A stretch of DNA of 64,000 nt, taken from NCBI RefSeq assembly GCF_002210095.1, contig NZ_AQQR01000004.1, positions 248,001 through 312,000 on the forward strand. The letters are read 5' to 3'. The stretch is from Marinibacterium profundimaris. GTDB lineage: Bacteria > Pseudomonadota > Alphaproteobacteria > Rhodobacterales > Rhodobacteraceae. Position 1 is the first letter of the stretch. Every line of letters starts with the position of its first letter. Under the pieces are notes generated by a model. The model was not told the origin of the DNA. It saw only the letters and a list, made by a program, of their open reading frames with translations, and searched no databases. Made by a program: the position numbers and the translations under genes. Shown one piece after another: positions 61,026 through 64,000 of this stretch.

Positions 61026-63017
61026 TTACCTCAGTGCGCCGGCGGCGCGCAGCTCGTCCGCCTTCTCGGCGTCGTACCACCAGAAGTCGAGATAGCCCAG
61101 GTCCAGCGGCGGCAGGGTTTCGGGATGCTCGTACTGGTCGTAATAGGCGACCCAGTAGCTGGGGTTGTACCAGACCGGCACCATGAAGAATTCGTAGCGC
61201 AGCGCCCGGTCCAGCGCGCGCAGGGCGGTTTCCTCGTCTTCCTTGTTCTCGGCGAAGAGCGCCGCGTTGATGATCGCGTCGACCATCGGGCTGGCCAGCC
61301 CGGCCGGGTTGAACACGGAAAACGCCGCCTCGTCCGAACCGAAGCGCTGCATCAGCCCGGTGCCCGCGCCCAGGAAGGACGCGTAGCTGTCGTAGACCAT
61401 GTCATAGTCGAACTCGCGCTCGCGCAGGGTGTATTGCGACGGGTCGACCTTCTCCAGCTTGGCATCGACGCCCATGGTCACCAGGTTCTTGACATAGTTC
61501 TCGACCACGCCGCCCAGCGTGCCCTCGGCGGCGGTGTTGAACAGGAAGGTGATGCTCAGCGGCTCGCCATCGGCGTTGTAGCGCTTGCCATCGTCGCCCA
61601 CGGGCCAGCCGGCCTCGTCCAGGAGGCCCATGGCGCGGCGCAGGTTGCGCCGGTCGTTCAGCCGCTCGGCATTCGAGCTGTGCGGCATCCGCGCCTCTTC
61701 GGTCAGCAGCTCCGGCGGAACGATATCGCCCAGGCTTTCCAGCAGCGCCAGCTCGTCGCCCTCGGGCACGCCGGTGGCCATCAGCGGCGTGTCCTGGCTG
61801 AACGAGGCGCGCTGTTCGAACAACCCGTATTGCAGCGATTCGTTTGTCCATTCAAAGTTGTAGCCCAGCGCAAGCGCCTCGCGGATGCGCTTGTCCTGCA
61901 TGATCTCGCGGCGCAGGTTGAAGACGAAGCCGGTGGGTGTCGGCGGGGTCCCGTCGGGCAGCTCGGCCTTGATGATCTGGCCGTTCTGGACCTTGGGGAA
62001 GTTGTAGTTCGACGCCCATTTCTTGCTGTCACCCTCGCTGCGGAAGGTGACCTCGCCGGCCTTGAAGGCCTCGAACGCGGGGGCGTCATCGGCGAAATAC
62101 TCGATCCGGATACGGTCGAAATTGTGCCGCCCCTGGTTCACCGGCAGATCCCAGCCCCAGTAGTCCGGGTTGCGCTTGTAGACGATGCGATTGTTCACAT
62201 CGACGCTTTCGATCATGTAGGGGCCGGAGCCGGGCGAGGTTTCGATCCGGCTTTCGTCCAGTCGCGCGCCGGTTTCCTCGTACCATTTCTTGGACCAGAC
62301 CGGCACGCCGCCGACCTGATCGATCAGGGACCGGCGCGAGATGCCGTCGGTGAAGTAGAATTTCACCGTGTGATCGTCGATCACCTCGGCCTTTGGGATG
62401 CGTTTCTTCACCGCCGCGGCATAAGACGGCAGGCCCTGTTCCAGCAGCAGGTTGTGCGAGAAGACCACGTCATGCGCGGTGACGGGCGAGCCATCGGAGA
62501 AGGTCGCCTCGGGGCGCATGTGGAAGATGACCCAGGACTTGTCGGCCGGGTATTCGACGCTTTCCGCCAGCAGGCCGTAGGCTTCGCCATAGGCATCGGC
62601 CGGCCCGTCGGCGAGCAGGCTTTCGTACATGCTCCAGCTCAGCGATCCGGCGCGGCCCTTGATCGTGTAGGGGTTCATCGAATCGAAGGTGCCAAGCTGC
62701 GCGAAAGAGATCTCTCCGCCCTTGGGCGCGTCGGGGTTGACGTAGTCGTAATGTTCGAAATCGGCGGGGTATTTCAGGTCGCCGTAGAAGGAATAGCCGT
62801 GGCTTTCGATCATCTCGACTGCGCCGGCCTCGGCCTCTTCGCCCGCAGGAGCCTCGGCCGCGTCCTGCGCCCGCGCCGCCAATGCGCCACCGATCAGCAA
62901 AAGCCCCCCCAGCAGCGCGATCCGCATCGTCTGCGCCAGGTCCCATGATATCGCAGGCAGCGCGGTTGTGCCTCGGGCGGCGCCGAGTGCGGAACGTCGT
63001 TGGCCACGTCGTGTCAT
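61026..63017 (-). CDS. yejA: Extracellular solute-binding protein, family 5 (YejA type)
   Basis: A receptor of about 660 residues. A hydrophobic signal (LLGGLLLIGGALAARAQ) is followed by an acidic linker and the family 5 fold: LGTFDSMNPYTIKG, YESLL, SDGSPVTAHDVVFS, TSPGSGPYMIESV and the long second lobe. YejA binds peptides, and in enterobacteria the system imports microcin C and defence peptides. The start is uncertain: ATG 63017 follows AGAGG, ATG 62927 lies right before the signal helix. First gene of the operon. Confidence 0.9.
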   Translation of the reverse strand: MTRRGQRRSALGAARGTTALPAISWDLAQTMRIALLGGLLLIGGALAARAQDAAEAPAGEEAEAGAVEMIESHGYSFYGDLKYPADFEHYDYVNPDAPKGGEISFAQLGTFDSMNPYTIKGRAGSLSWSMYESLLADGPADAYGEAYGLLAESVEYPADKSWVIFHMRPEATFSDGSPVTAHDVVFSHNLLLEQGLPSYAAAVKKRIPKAEVIDDHTVKFYFTDGISRRSLIDQVGGVPVWSKKWYEETGARLDESRIETSPGSGPYMIESVDVNNRIVYKRNPDYWGWDLPVNQGRHNFDRIRIEYFADDAPAFEAFKAGEVTFRSEGDSKKWASNYNFPKVQNGQIIKAELPDGTPPTPTGFVFNLRREIMQDKRIREALALGYNFEWTNESLQYGLFEQRASFSQDTPLMATGVPEGDELALLESLGDIVPPELLTEEARMPHSSNAERLNDRRNLRRAMGLLDEAGWPVGDDGKRYNADGEPLSITFLFNTAAEGTLGGVVENYVKNLVTMGVDAKLEKVDPSQYTLREREFDYDMVYDSYASFLGAGTGLMQRFGSDEAAFSVFNPAGLASPMVDAIINAALFAENKEDEETALRALDRALRYEFFMVPVWYNPSYWVAYYDQYEHPETLPPLDLGYLDFWWYDAEKADELRAAGALR

Positions 63018-63336
63018 GGGGCTCATCCTCTATGGGCTCTACCGGGTCGAACCGGGATATTATGCATTTGATACTAGGCTAAAAGCCCACAGCGCCAACA
63101 TTCAAGTGAGTTTCCGTGAATGGCGACGATCTACCCCACGATCAACCAAGGGTTGTTTCGCGCGCGAAACACAACCTGCGGCAACGCACCCCTCCGGTAC
63201 CGCGACCGCCCGCATGGTCCGCGCGCCACTCCGCAATGCAAGGCCACTCCGCAATGCAAAAAGGCCGCCGCGCCAGTTGCGCGACGGCCTTTTTCGAAAC
63301 TTGGTGCCTGTCCAGCTTTCCTGGCCGTCGCCGGGA
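63018..63336. other. 319-bp region upstream of yejA with palindrome and direct repeat
   Basis: It contains an 18-bp perfect palindrome TGTTTCGCGCGCGAAACA (63154-63171), within a longer GGTTG/CAACC dyad, and a tandem direct repeat GCCACTCCGCAATGCAA (63225-63241 and 63243-63259). The terminator of the cytochrome gene follows. The AT-rich stretch near 63055-63080 (ATATTATGCATTTGATACTA) is the likely yejA promoter. Confidence 0.6.
63258..63294 (-). terminator. Rho-independent terminator of the cytochrome c gene
   Basis: AAAAAGGCCG and CGGCCTTTTT flank a GC-rich hairpin (GCGCC/GCGCG inner arms), with a T-run on both strands. It lies 43 bp past the cytochrome stop. Confidence 0.85.
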
Positions 63337-63843
63337 TCAACCGCCGATGGTCTGCAGATAGGCGACCAGGTTGGCGCGGTCGTCGATCTTGTTCAGGCCG
63401 TTGAAGCTCATGGCCGTGCCGGGCATGTAGTTCGACGGCTTGGTCAGGAATTCGTTCAGCGCCTCCGGCGTCCAGTCGCCACCGTGGCTGGCCATCGCGT
63501 CGGAATAGCCGAAGCCGTCGACGCCCCCGATCGGGCGGCCGACCACGTTGTACAACGTCGGGCCGGTGGCATTGGCGCCCTCTTCCAGCTTGTGGCAGGC
63601 TTGGCACTTCTTGAAGACGTTGGCGCCCTTGTCCGGATCGGCCGAGGCCAGCACTTCAGAGAAGGCGGGGCCTTCATCGACTTCTTCTTCGGCCGCGTCG
63701 TCGGAACCGGTTTCAACCACGTAAGCGGCTTCGCCATGTCCGCCCACATGGTAGATGCCTTCCGCGGCCCAGCCAGCCAGCATGAAGACCAGCAGGGCTC
63801 CGCAAAGCGACGCTGCAACCTTGGTGACGGTCATCGTGTCCAT
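63337..63843 (-). CDS. Membrane-anchored class I cytochrome c
   Basis: A 168-residue protein. An uncleaved N-terminal helix (about 9-28, [20 protein letters not shown]) is followed by an acidic linker ([11 protein letters not shown]) and a class I c-type domain: CQACH heme site near residue 82, [14 protein letters not shown], and the axial methionine in YMPGTAMSF. The layout matches CycM/cytochrome cy-like proteins, which carry electrons from the bc1 complex to terminal oxidases without leaving the membrane. Divergent from pheA. Confidence 0.9.
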   Translation of the reverse strand: MDTMTVTKVAASLCGALLVFMLAGWAAEGIYHVGGHGEAAYVVETGSDDAAEEEVDEGPAFSEVLASADPDKGANVFKKCQACHKLEEGANATGPTLYNVVGRPIGGVDGFGYSDAMASHGGDWTPEALNEFLTKPSNYMPGTAMSFNGLNKIDDRANLVAYLQTIGG

Positions 63844-63956
63844 GGATCGCCTGTCCTTGTTGATAGGTGTCGGAGGAGTGTCTAAGGCTTCCCCCTCCGT
63901 CGTGCAAGGTATAGACACCGCGACCAAACGACCAAACCGCCAGATCGGACACAGAC

Positions 63957-64000
63957 ATGACCCGTCGCATCGCCTTCCAGGGAGAACCCGGCGCCTACAG
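63957..64000 (+). CDS. pheA: Prephenate dehydratase, N-terminus only (runs off the window)
   Basis: Fourteen codons from ATG 63957 read [14 protein letters not shown]. The [12 protein letters not shown] pattern is the conserved start of monofunctional prephenate dehydratases, which make phenylpyruvate for phenylalanine. No chorismate mutase domain precedes it. The 113 bp between this start and the cytochrome gene serves both promoters. Confidence 0.8.
   Translation, partial: MTRRIAFQGEPGAY

Noticed and set aside
63154-63171. Canonical parS site
   Set aside because: The centre has six bases instead of the four in parS, so it is reported only as a palindrome.
1-64000. CRISPR arrays, prophage, integrase or insertion sequence
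   Set aside because: No regularly spaced repeats, transposase, integrase or phage structural motifs were seen on either strand.

Overview
The window is high-GC DNA from an alphaproteobacterium, most likely the Roseobacter/Rhodobacteraceae group. The support is circumstantial but consistent: two tripartite TRAP transporter operons, a membrane-anchored class I cytochrome c, a YejABEF-type peptide importer, a CtrA-like box in front of a chemotaxis operon, clpS, hemC/E/F gene order, and recurring GC-rich hairpins of the kind seen in this group. No phage, plasmid, insertion sequence or CRISPR array was recognised. The one RNA gene seen is an elongator tRNA-Met.

Layout. 1-4.3 kb: start of an Lrp/AsnC regulator facing argE across a phased operator array, then PhzF, a second Lrp and an EamA exporter. 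4.3-9.8 kb (minus): ALDH, beta-hydroxyacid dehydrogenase and a dctPQM TRAP transporter, with three tandem hairpins between dctP and dctQ. 10-14 kb: a lone flavin-dependent halogenase, a serine hydrolase and a cysteine-cluster protein. 13.9-18.2 kb (minus): Rrf2-type regulator and sulfate importer (sbp-cysT-cysW-cysA). 18.3-23.4 kb: Lrp, AraC, and four small exported or membrane proteins, one combining a PliG-like domain with two SH3b domains. 23.9-26.1 kb: a decay zone with three broken genes. 26.4-33.5 kb (minus): LysR, amidase, a second TRAP transporter, RidA and a DadA-like oxidase, read as an import and catabolism unit for an amide or amino-acid derivative.

33.9-43.5 kb is the most interesting part. 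A complete chemosensory operon (STAS-cheY-cheA-cheW-mcp-cheW-cheR-cheB) is transcribed away from a two-gene unit: a 565-residue helical protein and a single-domain globin. The large protein carries a CheZ/CheT-like DxxxQ motif and ends in a peptide matching the CheR/CheB docking consensus, while the operon itself has no cheZ, cheC or cheX. A CtrA-like box lies midway between the two units. My hypothesis is a chemosensory pathway with a detached globin sensor and a tethered phosphatase or scaffold.

43.7-56.7 kb: tRNA-Met, heme genes (hemE, hemC, hemF) mixed with a fatty-acid desaturase, a YghU-type GST, an SDR without its catalytic lysine, an RsmC-like methyltransferase, clpS, a HAD hydrolase, a TAXI protein, a D,D-carboxypeptidase, a GcvA-like LysR and a 50-codon gene. 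57-63 kb (minus): yejABEF followed by tandem terminators. The window ends with a cytochrome c gene and the first codons of pheA. All functions are read from sequence motifs by eye; no database search was run.
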